Source of the DNA: DASQZK01 sp963809925
GTDB taxonomy: Bacteria > Bacteroidota > Bacteroidia > Bacteroidales > GCA-2748055
Assembly: GCA_963809925.1 (NCBI GenBank)
Contig: CAWELH010000005.1
Location: 1-64,000, forward strand
Length of the DNA stretch: 64,000 nucleotides
Reading direction: 5' to 3'
Below are positions 1-6,991 of the stretch, piece after piece. Position numbers and translations under genes: made by a program. A model generated the notes under the pieces. That model saw only the letters and a program-made list of their open reading frames with translations. It ran no database searches and was not told the origin of the DNA. Each line of letters begins with the position of its first letter. Position 1 is the stretch's first letter.

Positions 1-1923
1 CGAGTAGGCGGCTGACGGACTAAAGTCCGCCAGTACACCTCTCACACCACTGTACGTACGGGTCACGTATACAGCGGTTCATTAAATTGTAGGGATACGA
101 TTTTATACATCTCCGAAAAAGGTATGTAACCACGGCGTTTCAGGCGTTCGACTGTGATGGTGGTACCAAGAATCGGGCTTTGGGCAACCGCCCAGCCACC
201 CATACGGCTGCGGCTCCACATGAAGGCTTGATCCGGATTAACCCCCAATCGGATAAGACTTCGTCTTTTCTTCTCAGGTTTCTTCCAGTGATGCCAAATA
301 CAATAGCGAAGCCTGTTCCTGATCCATCCGTCCAGTTCCGTGAGCCTGACATAGATGTTAGCCATCCGGACGTTATTGATCCAGCCCCGCTGGATTTCTG
401 TTAGTCTACGGATGCGCTCATCAAAACTCATCGGGATGGTTTTCCGGGTGACAGCTTTAAGTTTTTGTTTTAGCTTAACCCAGCTCTTTTTGGATACTAC
501 CAATTGATATTTGCCTTTAACGCCCTTCTCATAGGTCGGTACAAACCCGAAGCCCAGAAGTGTGAAGTTTACCGGTCGACAGATGCTACTCTTTTCCCGG
601 TTGATCGGGAGCCTGAGTTTGTCTCTGAGGAACATGAACACCTCATTGCCTGTCTTGCGGGCTTCCGTTTTTGTCCTCATGAAGATGCTAAAATCATCTG
701 CATACCGGACAAAACGAAGTCCCCGTCTTTCCAGTTCCCTGTCTAACTCATGCAGCATGATATTGGACAGCAACGGGCTTAACGGGCTGCCCTGTGGTAC
801 GCCTTTTCTGCGTTTGACCAGCTTACCGTCTATCTGGATAGGCGCTCGCAGCCATTTGCGGATCAGTCGCATTGTTACAGGGCATTTAACCTTCCTGTGA
901 AGGAGCTGAAGCAAATAACAATGGTCCACTTCATCGAAAAAGGATTTTAGATCGATATCCACGATATGCTGGTAGCCATCGTTGATATAACCCAGTCCTT
1001 TTATCACTGCCTGATGTAAGTTCTTTCCCGGACGAAAGCCGTAGCTGTTATCCGAGAACTCGAACTCAAATCTTGCGGCGACTACCTGTAAGACCGCTTG
1101 TTGCAACATGCGGTCTCTAACAGTGGGGATACCCAGTAAACGGGTCTTCCCTCCTCCTTTTGGGATGTATACTCCTTTAATGGCCTGTGGCAGGTACTTC
1201 CCTTGTCGAACTTCCTCTGTCAGAACTTCTTTGTCTATTGACATCAGTTCCGATAACTGGGTTACGGGCATATGATCCACCCCGGCGGAACCGTGGTTCC
1301 GCTGGACCTGGTGCATGGCTCGCAGCATGTTCTTTCGTGTTAGTACCTGTTCGATCATTTTTGGTGTCTTTATCCTTGTTTCCCCGCTCATCCTATTGAA
1401 AGGCTGGAAGCTGCTTACGCAGCCAGCCTCCTTTCAGCATTCAGAGCAATTTAATGTTCGGCCCTTCGCTGCGTCGTGAGACCTCTGCCTTTCTTATGAC
1501 AGCTCGTTTCCTGCAGCTACTATGGCTTCTGCTGACTTCTCCTATCTCAACCCGTGAGTTGGGAGATCTCCCCTGGTAAGAGCTTTCTCCTTCCTCCGAT
1601 CCCTGCGACATCTACATACAAGCTCACGTTAACTTTTAGGACGTTACAATGATGTGCTTGCTTATCCCAAGCTTGGATGCCTCTTATGCCGTTCCTGTTC
1701 GTCAGTACCGGATTTTGCAGTCTGGCTTCCTTCAGCCCCCGGATTGTTCCGGGCTGCCTTGCCACTTGCTAACGGTTCGGGGCGTTACTCCCGCCCGTAA
1801 GGGACTTGCACCCTCTGGAAAAAAAACAACACCTGACTTTGCTCGTTAATCAAAGAAAATTGCTATTTTCAATTATTTATTGAGCTTTCGACAGGTGTGT
1901 GCTACTGCTCATGCAGGGCACAC
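1..1923 (-). mobile_element. Group II intron (class C-like, attC-targeting), copy 1, nearly complete
   Basis: The element reads on the minus strand. Its 5' end is GTGTGCCC at 1923 and its 3' end is CCTACTCG(AT) at position 1, with the last two bases outside the window. Domain V lies at about 40-88, with the conserved pattern ACCGCTGTATACG...CGTACGTACAGTGGT. Domains I-III (1392-1923) are noncoding and domain IV carries the maturase gene. The length (about 1.93 kb), the short maturase without an endonuclease domain and the insertion inside an attC-like site fit group IIC-attC introns, which are known to insert in the bottom strand of integron attC sites. The 5' exon base context is CCATTGT. Compared with copy 2 this copy lacks all six small insertions and keeps an intact reading frame, so it is the likely active form. 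Confidence 0.88.
63..1391 (-). CDS. ltrA: Group II intron-encoded reverse transcriptase/maturase
   Basis: This 442-residue protein splices its host intron and reverse-transcribes it at new sites. The N-terminal RT0/RT1 region contains GSAGVDHM and KTRLLGIPTVRDR. RT motifs follow: SYGFRPG, VDIDLKSFFDEVDH, KGVPQGSPLSPLLSNI and the catalytic RYADDF, then LLGFGF. The C-terminal half holds a maturase (X) domain with the typical W-rich helices (RGWINNVR, LDGWIRNRLRYCIW). No HNH endonuclease domain follows, as expected for class C. The stop lies inside domain V, after NEPLYT, a C-terminus I believe is common in these proteins. The frame is open throughout, unlike the almost identical copy at 3146-4414. 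Confidence 0.95.
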   Translation of the reverse strand: MSGETRIKTPKMIEQVLTRKNMLRAMHQVQRNHGSAGVDHMPVTQLSELMSIDKEVLTEEVRQGKYLPQAIKGVYIPKGGGKTRLLGIPTVRDRMLQQAVLQVVAARFEFEFSDNSYGFRPGKNLHQAVIKGLGYINDGYQHIVDIDLKSFFDEVDHCYLLQLLHRKVKCPVTMRLIRKWLRAPIQIDGKLVKRRKGVPQGSPLSPLLSNIMLHELDRELERRGLRFVRYADDFSIFMRTKTEARKTGNEVFMFLRDKLRLPINREKSSICRPVNFTLLGFGFVPTYEKGVKGKYQLVVSKKSWVKLKQKLKAVTRKTIPMSFDERIRRLTEIQRGWINNVRMANIYVRLTELDGWIRNRLRYCIWHHWKKPEKKRRSLIRLGVNPDQAFMWSRSRMGGWAVAQSPILGTTITVERLKRRGYIPFSEMYKIVSLQFNEPLYT

Positions 1924-2048
1924 ACAATGGTATAAAAAATAGGCGGGATAGTGGTAATATCAAAGGTTGTAGCTCGCTTCAAGTTTTGTGTAACTTGACA
2001 GGAAAGTGCATCGAAATCGCGCTACTTTTCATACACCAAACGTTGTAG
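1924..2048 (+). other. attC1-like recombination site, right part (left part lies beyond intron copy 1)
   Basis: This is the right-hand part of an integron attC-like site. The left arm starts next to the intron (ACAATGGTATAAAAAATAG) and is complementary, with a few extra-helical bases, to the right arm GCGCTACTTTTCATACACC at about 2020-2038. The site ends in the R' box GTTGTAG (2042-2048). Strand exchange would occur between G2042 and T2043, so the Fic cassette begins at 2043. The R'' box itself lies left of the window, because the group II intron is inserted between it and this arm. The last R' base is G rather than the consensus pyrimidine. The call rests mainly on the cassette logic shared with the four sites downstream. 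Confidence 0.7.
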
Positions 2049-2113
2049 GTAATGCCTAAGGAACCTGCCCAATTCGATATTTCATCTGATTTTAAAACAG
2101 GGATTAAAAAGAG

Positions 2114-2121
2114 TATCTTTG
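2114..2121 (+). promoter_or_regulatory. Bacteroidota -7 promoter box for the Fic cassette
   Basis: TATCTTTG matches the Bacteroidota sigma-ABfr -7 consensus TAnnTTTG exactly. It lies 20 bases before the ATG at 2141, inside the cassette and downstream of the attC junction at 2043, so the cassette seems to carry its own promoter. No clear -33 TTTG is present; CTGATTTTAAA near 2088 is the nearest candidate. Confidence 0.55.
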
Positions 2122-2140
2122 AGCAAATAACAATTGTCAA

Positions 2141-2923
2141 ATGAATTTTAAAATTCTAACAGATAAGCTACTTAATGATTACACGAAGGCTGTAAAAGAA
2201 TCTCCTTTGGACAAAATTGATAAAATCAAAAAAACTGAAATGCCAGTTGACTATTTTCAATTCTATAAGTCAGTTTCATCTGTATACTCATCAAAGATTG
2301 AGGGAGAAAATATTGACTTTGATAGTTATTTTAAACACAAATTTCTGAAAGTTAAATTTAAACCTGATTATACCCGAAAAGCTGATGACTTGTATTCAGC
2401 ATATGATTTCATTGACAATAATAAATTGACACTTGAGAATGTTCGTAAAACACATTCTATTTTAAGTAAAAGTTTATTACCAAAAAGTCAACAAGGATTA
2501 ATCCGTAGCAATCCAATGTTTGTGATCAACAATGATGATAAAATTGAATACGTTGCGGCAACCCCAGAAATTGTAAAATCAGAACTTGATAAGTTATTTC
2601 ATGATATTGTCTTATTACAACAAACTGATCTAAATCCGTTTGAGATCTTTTATTATGCAGCTTTATTACATTTGGTTTTCGTAAAGATTCATCCATTTCA
2701 GGATGGTAATGGACGCTCTGCAAGATTAATTGAAAAATGGTTTCTGATTGAAAAAATTGGACAAAAAGCAACGTCTGTTCAACTTGAAAAGAATTATTAT
2801 AAAAACCTCAAGAATTATTATTCAAATATTCGAAAGTTAGGACTTGAATATGAGGATTTAGATTATTCAAAATGCCTTGATTTCTTATTAATGACTGTTA
2901 AAGGAATTGATAAGCAAGATTAA
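2141..2923 (+). CDS. Fic/DOC family protein (putative AMP transferase), integron cassette 1
   Basis: The protein has 260 residues. The Fic active-site motif HPFQDGNGRSAR (residues 184-195) is complete, so it probably transfers AMP or another phosphate-containing group to a target protein. An N-terminal SSKIEG (50-55) matches the inhibitory (S/T)xxxE(G/N) motif, which places it with class II, self-inhibited Fic proteins and explains the absence of a separate antitoxin gene. It is the only gene of a cassette that starts at 2043 and ends at the R'' box ACCTACA (2933-2939). That box complements the cassette start GTTGTAGGT. It is AT-rich like the other cassette genes. The target is unknown; it may act as an addiction, stress or phage-defence factor. 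Confidence 0.9.
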   Translation: MNFKILTDKLLNDYTKAVKESPLDKIDKIKKTEMPVDYFQFYKSVSSVYSSKIEGENIDFDSYFKHKFLKVKFKPDYTRKADDLYSAYDFIDNNKLTLENVRKTHSILSKSLLPKSQQGLIRSNPMFVINNDDKIEYVAATPEIVKSELDKLFHDIVLLQQTDLNPFEIFYYAALLHLVFVKIHPFQDGNGRSARLIEKWFLIEKIGQKATSVQLEKNYYKNLKNYYSNIRKLGLEYEDLDYSKCLDFLLMTVKGIDKQD

Positions 2924-2924
2924 A

Positions 2925-2939
2925 GGGCACATACCTACA
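2925..2939 (+). other. attC2-like site, left (R'') part
   Basis: GGGCACATACCTACA is the left end of the attC that closes the Fic cassette. Its ACCTACAA(C) is complementary to the first bases of the same cassette (GTTGTAGGT at 2042-2050), as expected when a circular cassette has been integrated at one GTT site. Intron copy 2 is inserted directly after it. The right part of the site continues at 5024. Removing the intron restores ACCTACA-ACAATGTGT. Confidence 0.8.
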
Positions 2940-3020
2940 ATCGAGTAGGCGGCTGACGGACTAAAGTCCGCCAGTACACCTCTCACACCACTGTACGTAC
3001 GGGTCACGTATACAGCGGTT

Positions 3021-3046
3021 TCCCGGTGGAATAACCGGGACAGGCT
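3021..3046. repeat. Small hairpin insertion A in intron copy 2
   Basis: The 26 bases contain the perfect inverted repeat TCCCGGT-GGAATA-ACCGGGA followed by CAGGCT. In intron copy 1 the same place holds a single C (position 80). The same insertion is present in the relic intron copy 3 at 9302-9327. It changes the maturase C-terminus just before domain V. Confidence 0.85.
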
Positions 3047-3146
3047 ATTAAATTGTAGGGATACGATTTTATACATCTCCGAAAAAGGTATGTAACCACG
3101 GCGTTTCAGGCGTTCGACTGTGATGGTGGTACCAAGAATCGGGCTT

Positions 3147-3195
3147 TACTCATTATATAGTTTATTTTCAAAGGTATTCGTGAGGGCTTCGCCGT
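3147..3195. repeat. Insertion B in intron copy 2 (about 49 bp)
   Basis: This stretch interrupts GGGCTT|TGGGC, which is continuous in copy 1 at 175-185. It is AT-rich at first and ends in GGCTTCGCC, a short hairpin. It supplies the stop codon that ends the already frameshifted maturase of copy 2. It does not share the TCCCG core of insertions A, C and E, so it may have another origin. Confidence 0.75.
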
Positions 3196-3300
3196 TGGGC
3201 AACCGCCCAGCCACCCATACGGCTGCGGCTCCACATGAAGGCTTGATCCGGATTAACCCCCAATCGGATAAGACTTCGTCTTTTCTTCTCAGGTTTCTTC

Positions 3301-3316
3301 TCCCGATAAATCGGGA
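3301..3316. repeat. Small hairpin insertion C in intron copy 2
   Basis: The perfect palindrome TCCCGAT-AA-ATCGGGA replaces the eight bases CAGTGATG found at 286-293 in copy 1. The net gain of 8 bases frameshifts the maturase. The core is the same as in insertion E. Confidence 0.88.
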
Positions 3317-4551
3317 CCAAATACAATAGCGAAGCCTGTTCCTGATCCATCCGTCCAGTTCCGTGAGCCTGACATAGATGTTAGCCATCCGGACGTTATT
3401 GATCCAGCCCCGCTGGATTTCTGTTAGTCTACGGATGCGCTCATCAAAACTCATCGGGATGGTTTTCCGGGTGACAGCTTTAAGTTTTTGTTTTAGCTTA
3501 ACCCAGCTCTTTTTGGATACTACCAATTGATATTTGCCTTTAACGCCCTTCTCATAGGTCGGTACAAACCCGAAGCCCAGAAGTGTGAAGTTTACCGGTC
3601 GACAGATGCTACTCTTTTCCCGGTTGATCGGGAGCCTGAGTTTGTCTCTGAGGAACATGAACACCTCATTGCCTGTCTTGCGGGCTTCCGTTTTTGTCCT
3701 CATGAAGATGCTAAAATCATCTGCATACCGGACAAAACGAAGTCCCCGTCTTTCCAGTTCCCTGTCTAACTCATGCAGCATGATATTGGACAGCAACGGG
3801 CTTAACGGGCTGCCCTGTGGTACGCCTTTTCTGCGTTTGACCAGCTTACCGTCTATCTGGATAGGCGCTCGCAGCCATTTGCGGATCAGTCGCATTGTTA
3901 CAGGGCATTTAACCTTCCTGTGAAGGAGCTGAAGCAAATAACAATGGTCCACTTCATCGAAAAAGGATTTTAGATCGATATCCACGATATGCTGGTAGCC
4001 ATCGTTGATATAACCCAGTCCTTTTATCACTGCCTGATGTAAGTTCTTTCCCGGACGAAAGCCGTAGCTGTTATCCGAGAACTCGAACTCAAATCTTGCG
4101 GCGACTACCTGTAAGACCGCTTGTTGCAACATGCGGTCTCTAACAGTGGGGATACCCAGTAAACGGGTCTTCCCTCCTCCTTTTGGGATGTATACTCCTT
4201 TAATGGCCTGTGGCAGGTACTTCCCTTGTCGAACTTCCTCTGTCAGAACTTCTTTGTCTATTGACATCAGTTCCGATAACTGGGTTACGGGCATATGATC
4301 CACCCCGGCGGAACCGTGGTTCCGCTGGACCTGGTGCATGGCTCGCAGCATGTTCTTTCGTGTTAGTACCTGTTCGATCATTTTTGGTGTCTTTATCCTT
4401 GTTTCCCCGCTCATCCTATTGAAAGGCTGGAAGCTGCTTACGCAGCCAGCCTCCTTTCAGCATTCAGAGCAATTTAATGTTCGGCCCTTCGCTGCGTCGT
4501 GAGACCTCTGCCTTTCTTATGACAGCTCGTTTCCTGCAGCTACTATGGCTT

Positions 4552-4584
4552 GCGCCACCGCTGAAGCTTTAGGCGGCACGCGGT
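4552..4584. repeat. Small hairpin insertion D in intron copy 2
   Basis: A pure insertion of 33 bases between ATGGCTT and CTGCTGAC, which are adjacent in copy 1. It contains the imperfect inverted repeat CCGC-TGAAGCTTTAG-GCGG. It lies in the noncoding ribozyme part of the intron. Confidence 0.8.
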
Positions 4585-4833
4585 CTGCTGACTTCTCCTA
4601 TCTCAACCCGTGAGTTGGGAGATCTCCCCTGGTAAGAGCTTTCTCCTTCCTCCGATCCCTGCGACATCTACATACAAGCTCACGTTAACTTTTAGGACGT
4701 TACAATGATGTGCTTGCTTATCCCAAGCTTGGATGCCTCTTATGCCGTTCCTGTTCGTCAGTACCGGATTTTGCAGTCTGGCTTCCTTCAGCCCCCGGAT
4801 TGCTCCGGGCTGCCTTGCCACTTGCTAACGGTT

Positions 4834-4851
4834 TCCCGATGGTTATCGGGA
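4834..4851. repeat. Small hairpin insertion E in intron copy 2
   Basis: The palindrome TCCCGAT-GGTT-ATCGGGA replaces the seven bases CGGGGCG of copy 1 (1778-1784). It shares both arms with insertion C. It lies in domain I, close to the 5' end of the intron. Confidence 0.85.
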
Positions 4852-4880
4852 TTACTCCCGCCCGTAAGGGACTTGCACCC

Positions 4881-4913
4881 TTCGGTCGCCGAAGGCTTGC
4901 CGAAGGTGATACC
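4881..4913. repeat. Small hairpin insertion F in intron copy 2
   Basis: A pure insertion of 33 bases between GCACCC and TCTGG, which are adjacent in copy 1 (1813|1814). It starts with the inverted repeat TTCGG-TCG-CCGAA and a second partial arm GCCGAAGG. Confidence 0.82.
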
Positions 4914-5023
4914 TCTGGAAAAAAAACAACACCTGACTTTGCTCGTTAATCAAAGAAAATTGCTATTTTCAATTATTTATTGAGCTTTCGACAGGTGTGT
5001 GCTACTGCTCATGCAGGGCACAC

Positions 5024-5149
5024 ACAATGTGTATAATTCATAAGGGTTTTAGAGGTTTTCGAGCAGTATTACCCGCATCAAATTAGGGTGGCAACTTGAT
5101 AGGTTTGAAGCCCGCATTCCCTTACGAAATCATACACTCAACGTTGTAG
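5024..5149 (+). other. attC2-like site, right part
   Basis: The left arm AATGTGTATAATTCATAAGGG (5026-5046) pairs with the right arm CCCTTACGAAATCATACACT (5120-5139), leaving a few unpaired bases as in real attC sites. The site ends in the R' box GTTGTAG (5143-5149), and the next cassette starts at 5144. With the intron removed, attC2 is about 133 bases. Its central region differs from attC3 and attC4. Confidence 0.78.
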
Positions 5150-5175
5150 CCAATGCCATGGAGCATAACGACCTA

Positions 5176-5206
5176 TTGCGTAAAAGTAAATTATAATTTA
5201 CCTTTG
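5176..5206 (+). promoter_or_regulatory. Bacteroidota promoter for the HicAB cassette
   Basis: A TTG at 5176-5178 is followed after 20 bases by TACCTTTG (5199-5206), a full match to the -7 consensus TAnnTTTG with correct spacing. The hicA ATG is at 5223. The promoter lies within the cassette (start 5144), so transcription does not depend on an external Pc promoter. Confidence 0.65.
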
Positions 5207-5222
5207 TGAATATTGATACTGA

Positions 5223-5408
5223 ATGAAATGTTCCGAATTATTCAGGATTCTTGTCAAAGACGGATGGTATCCGGTTTCTCAGAAAGGATCTCATATTAAA
5301 TTGAAACATGATCAGAAGCCTGGTATAATTGTCTTTCCAAATCATGGAAGCCAGGAACTGGGCAAAGGACTTGAAAACAGGATTAGGAAAGATGCCGGCT
5401 TAAAATAA
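5223..5408 (+). CDS. hicA: HicA toxin, mRNA interferase
   Basis: This 61-residue protein has the YcfA/HicA double-stranded-RNA-binding-like fold signature: an N-terminal helix (CSELFRILVKDGW), then KGSHIKLKH with the catalytic His at residue 24, and the C-terminal ELGKGLENRIRKDAGL helix. HicA cleaves mRNA when not neutralised by HicB. It is the first gene of cassette 2 (5144 to attC3), separated from hicB by 3-9 bases. Toxin-antitoxin pairs are frequent in large sedentary integrons, where they are thought to stabilise the array. Confidence 0.93.
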   Translation: MKCSELFRILVKDGWYPVSQKGSHIKLKHDQKPGIIVFPNHGSQELGKGLENRIRKDAGLK

Positions 5409-5411
5409 AGT

Positions 5412-5813
5412 GTGAAAATGAAAGGGATGAAGAGAAAAATAAACATAAGCGTCGAGAAAACGGATACCGGTTTCTCAGCCTTTGCAACAGAGTATCCTAT
5501 TTTCACAACCGGAAGGACAGTTCCGGAATTATTGGAAAATGCGCTTGAAGCGGCCAATCTTTATTTTGAAGAGGATGGATACACCTTGACCCAGGAAAAT
5601 CTGAAATTTGAAATTGATTTTAAGCAGTTTTTTCAATATTACAAGGTATTAAACGCAAAATTTCTGGCTGAAAAAATTGGAATGAACCCAACACTTTTGT
5701 CTCAGTATGTGCAGGGACACAAAAAACCATCTTATAAACAAACCGAAAAAATTCTGGAAGGCATACATCAGATAGGTCAGGAATTGTCAGAGATAAATTT
5801 AATCCACAAATAG
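5412..5813 (+). CDS. hicB: HicB antitoxin with C-terminal helix-turn-helix
   Basis: This protein of up to 133 residues partners HicA. Residues about 8-60 form the partial RNase-H-like HicB domain (ISVEKTDTGFSAFATEYPIF...GRTVPELLENALEAA). Residues about 85-125 form a Cro/XRE-type helix-turn-helix (LAEKIGMNPTLLSQYVQGHKKPS). That HTH is expected to bind the promoter at 5176-5206 and repress the operon when in complex with the toxin. The longest start is GTG 5412; ATG 5418 or 5427 is more likely. The stop is 10 bases before the R'' box of attC3. Confidence 0.92.
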   Translation: MKMKGMKRKINISVEKTDTGFSAFATEYPIFTTGRTVPELLENALEAANLYFEEDGYTLTQENLKFEIDFKQFFQYYKVLNAKFLAEKIGMNPTLLSQYVQGHKKPSYKQTEKILEGIHQIGQELSEINLIHK

Positions 5814-5823
5814 ACGAGGCACT

Positions 5824-5985
5824 GGCTACAACAGCGTATATGTGCCACAGCTACCTTTCGTCGCTCCGAATAAGTCAATTCTGAAAAAATTACATATCTT
5901 TATTTTTACGACGCTCAGTCGCAGGTAGCCGCGTCACATATACGTAAACGTCAGCCTCCCGCTCTGCGGGAGACTCACGTTAGGG
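5824..5985 (+). other. attC3-like site closing the HicAB cassette
   Basis: R'' GGCTACAAC (5824-5832) complements the cassette start GTTGTAGCC (5143-5151). The arms AGCGTATATGTGCCACAGCTACC (5833-5855) and GGTAGCCGCGTCACATATACGT (right, ending about 5946) form a long imperfect inverted repeat with extra-helical bases. The site ends in R' GTTAGGG (5979-5985). The interior is nearly identical to attC4, as expected for sites of one host integron. A hairpin-containing stretch (5951-5978) that attC4 lacks sits between the right arm and R'. Confidence 0.82.
5951..5978. repeat. Small hairpin insertion within attC3
   Basis: The 28 bases hold CTCCCGC-TCT-GCGGGAG. In the otherwise matching attC4 the sequence goes directly from AAACG to the R' GTTATAG. 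It belongs to the same kind of short CCCG-stem palindrome as insertions A, C and E of the intron. Confidence 0.7.
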
Positions 5986-6043
5986 GTAAGTGCTTAAGAA
6001 ACAGGGAACAGAAAAATTTCGTATTTTTACAAAAAAGCAGTTT

Positions 6044-6271
6044 ATGACCTTTGAAAAAACATATGAAATAAAAAAGGATAACCGATTGATTATCAAATTA
6101 CCCGAAAGTTTTAGATCTAAAAAAAGGGTAAAAGTAATTATTGAGGATATTGAAGACGGTCGGCAGGAAAAAATTAATTTACTCAAGAAAGCTTCAACTG
6201 ATCCCCTCTTTCTTTCAGACGTAAATGAAGCCACTTCTGATTTTAAGGATTCTGACAGAGAATTACTATGA
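6044..6271 (+). CDS. Antitoxin of a MazEF-like pair
   Basis: A protein of about 75 residues (start MTFEKTYEIKKD at 6044; an upstream ATG at 5990 is possible but falls before the likely promoter). The N-terminal part (YEIKKDNRLIIKLPESFRSKKRVKVII) resembles the short beta-rich, SpoVT/AbrB-like DNA-binding antitoxins or DUF2281 proteins. The C-terminal tail is charged and probably disordered, as in toxin-wrapping antitoxins. Its stop overlaps the toxin start by four bases (ATGA), so translation is coupled. It is the first gene of cassette 3 (5980 to attC4). TATTTTTA at 6022 may be its -7 box. Confidence 0.7.
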   Translation: MTFEKTYEIKKDNRLIIKLPESFRSKKRVKVIIEDIEDGRQEKINLLKKASTDPLFLSDVNEATSDFKDSDRELL

Positions 6272-6624
6272 AATATAAAAAGTGGAGCATTTGGAGAGCG
6301 AATTTAGATCCTGTTTTAGGTTCAGAACAAGGAAAATCCAGGCCTGTTCTAAAAGTGAGTGAAGATGATATAAATGAACTACTTAATATTGTCAATATAA
6401 TTCCAATCACTTCTCGCAAACCTGACCGTGTGATATATCCTAATGAAGTTTTATTACCCTCCGGAAAATTTGGTTTGGAGAAAGAATCAATTGTACTATG
6501 TCATCAAATTCGCACAATTGATAAAAGGCGATTATCAAAGCGTTATGGGCAAATCGCTGATAAGAATTTTAAAAAAGAAATAATTGAATCCATTTGTTTT
6601 CAGCTTGGAATATGCAATGACTGA
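6268..6624 (+). CDS. MazF/PemK-type mRNA interferase toxin
   Basis: This 118-residue protein has the CcdB/PemK-like fold signature: the N-terminal WRANLDPVLGSEQGKSRPVLKVS (GxEQGxxRPV-type), IIPITSR, and SIVLCHQIRTIDKRRLSK near the end. Members cleave single-stranded mRNA at short motifs and are neutralised by the preceding antitoxin. The gene is translationally coupled to that antitoxin and ends 22 bases before the R'' of attC4. Length and motifs are normal, so the toxin is probably active. Confidence 0.92.
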   Translation: MKYKKWSIWRANLDPVLGSEQGKSRPVLKVSEDDINELLNIVNIIPITSRKPDRVIYPNEVLLPSGKFGLEKESIVLCHQIRTIDKRRLSKRYGQIADKNFKKEIIESICFQLGICND

Positions 6625-6645
6625 ACATTGATGGAAACGCGCCTA

Positions 6646-6773
6646 CCCCTAACAGCGTATATGTGCCACAGCTACCTTTTACTTCGAATAAGTCAATTCT
6701 GAAAAAATTACATATCTTTATTTTACGACGCTCAGTCGCAGGTAGCTGCGTCACATATACGTAAACGTTATAG
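6646..6773 (+). other. attC4-like site closing the MazEF-like cassette (uninterrupted)
   Basis: This 128-base site is the cleanest in the array. R'' CCCCTAAC (6646-6653) complements the cassette start GTTAGGGG (5979-5986). The left arm AGCGTATATGTGCCACAGCTACC pairs with the right arm GGTAGCTGCGTCACATATACGT, leaving unpaired bases on one strand. The site ends in R' GTTATAG (6767-6773), and cassette 4 starts at 6768. The loop side holds a second pairing (TTACTTCG near 6685 versus CGACGCTCAG near 6726 is weak). It is a good model for building a site profile for this host. Confidence 0.85.
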
Positions 6774-6991
6774 CCAATGCTGAAAATAACATTACATGAA
6801 CACGATAAATCGAATACTCAAATTAGTATTTTATGATTATATTACTGTTTTATTTCTGCGTTTTTATGAAATTTTTCAGAAAAAACATCTTGATTCCACT
6901 AAAAAAACAAACTGAAATATTTACTCATATAAATTGTCTAAATTTAAATAATCAAATGTTTAGAAGACTTTCGAAATAAACCTGAAGATTA

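Larger units (their letters stand above)
3146..4414 (-). pseudogene. Group II intron maturase, frameshifted copy
   Basis: The first 391 residues are identical to the maturase at 63-1391, including YADD and the first maturase helices. At RLRYCIW the frame is broken by hairpin C (16 bases in place of 8 at 3301-3316). The reading then runs out of frame and stops in insertion B. The original frame resumes after the hairpin and can still be read as KKPEKKRRSLIRLGVNPDQA. The C-terminal end of domain X is therefore lost. Reverse transcriptase activity might remain, but efficient splicing is unlikely. Confidence 0.9.
2940..5023 (-). mobile_element. Group II intron, copy 2, inserted in attC2; interrupted by six small insertions
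   Basis: The boundaries are precise: 5' end GTGTGCCC at 5023, 3' end CTACTCGAT at 2940. Joining the flanks gives CACATTGT|TGTAGGT, the TTGT^T-type target known for group IIC-attC introns. Outside six small insertions or replacements I found only one substitution relative to copy 1 (T1746 versus C4802). The insertions lie at 3021-3046, 3147-3195, 3301-3316, 4552-4584, 4834-4851 and 4881-4913. They shift the maturase frame and alter domain I and the domain IV/V junction, so this copy is probably unable to splice or move by itself. It could still be helped in trans by copy 1. Confidence 0.9.

Noticed and set aside
1547..1849. Open frames on both strands next to the maturase gene
   Set aside because: They lie in the noncoding ribozyme domains of the group II intron and recur at 4603-4983 for that reason.
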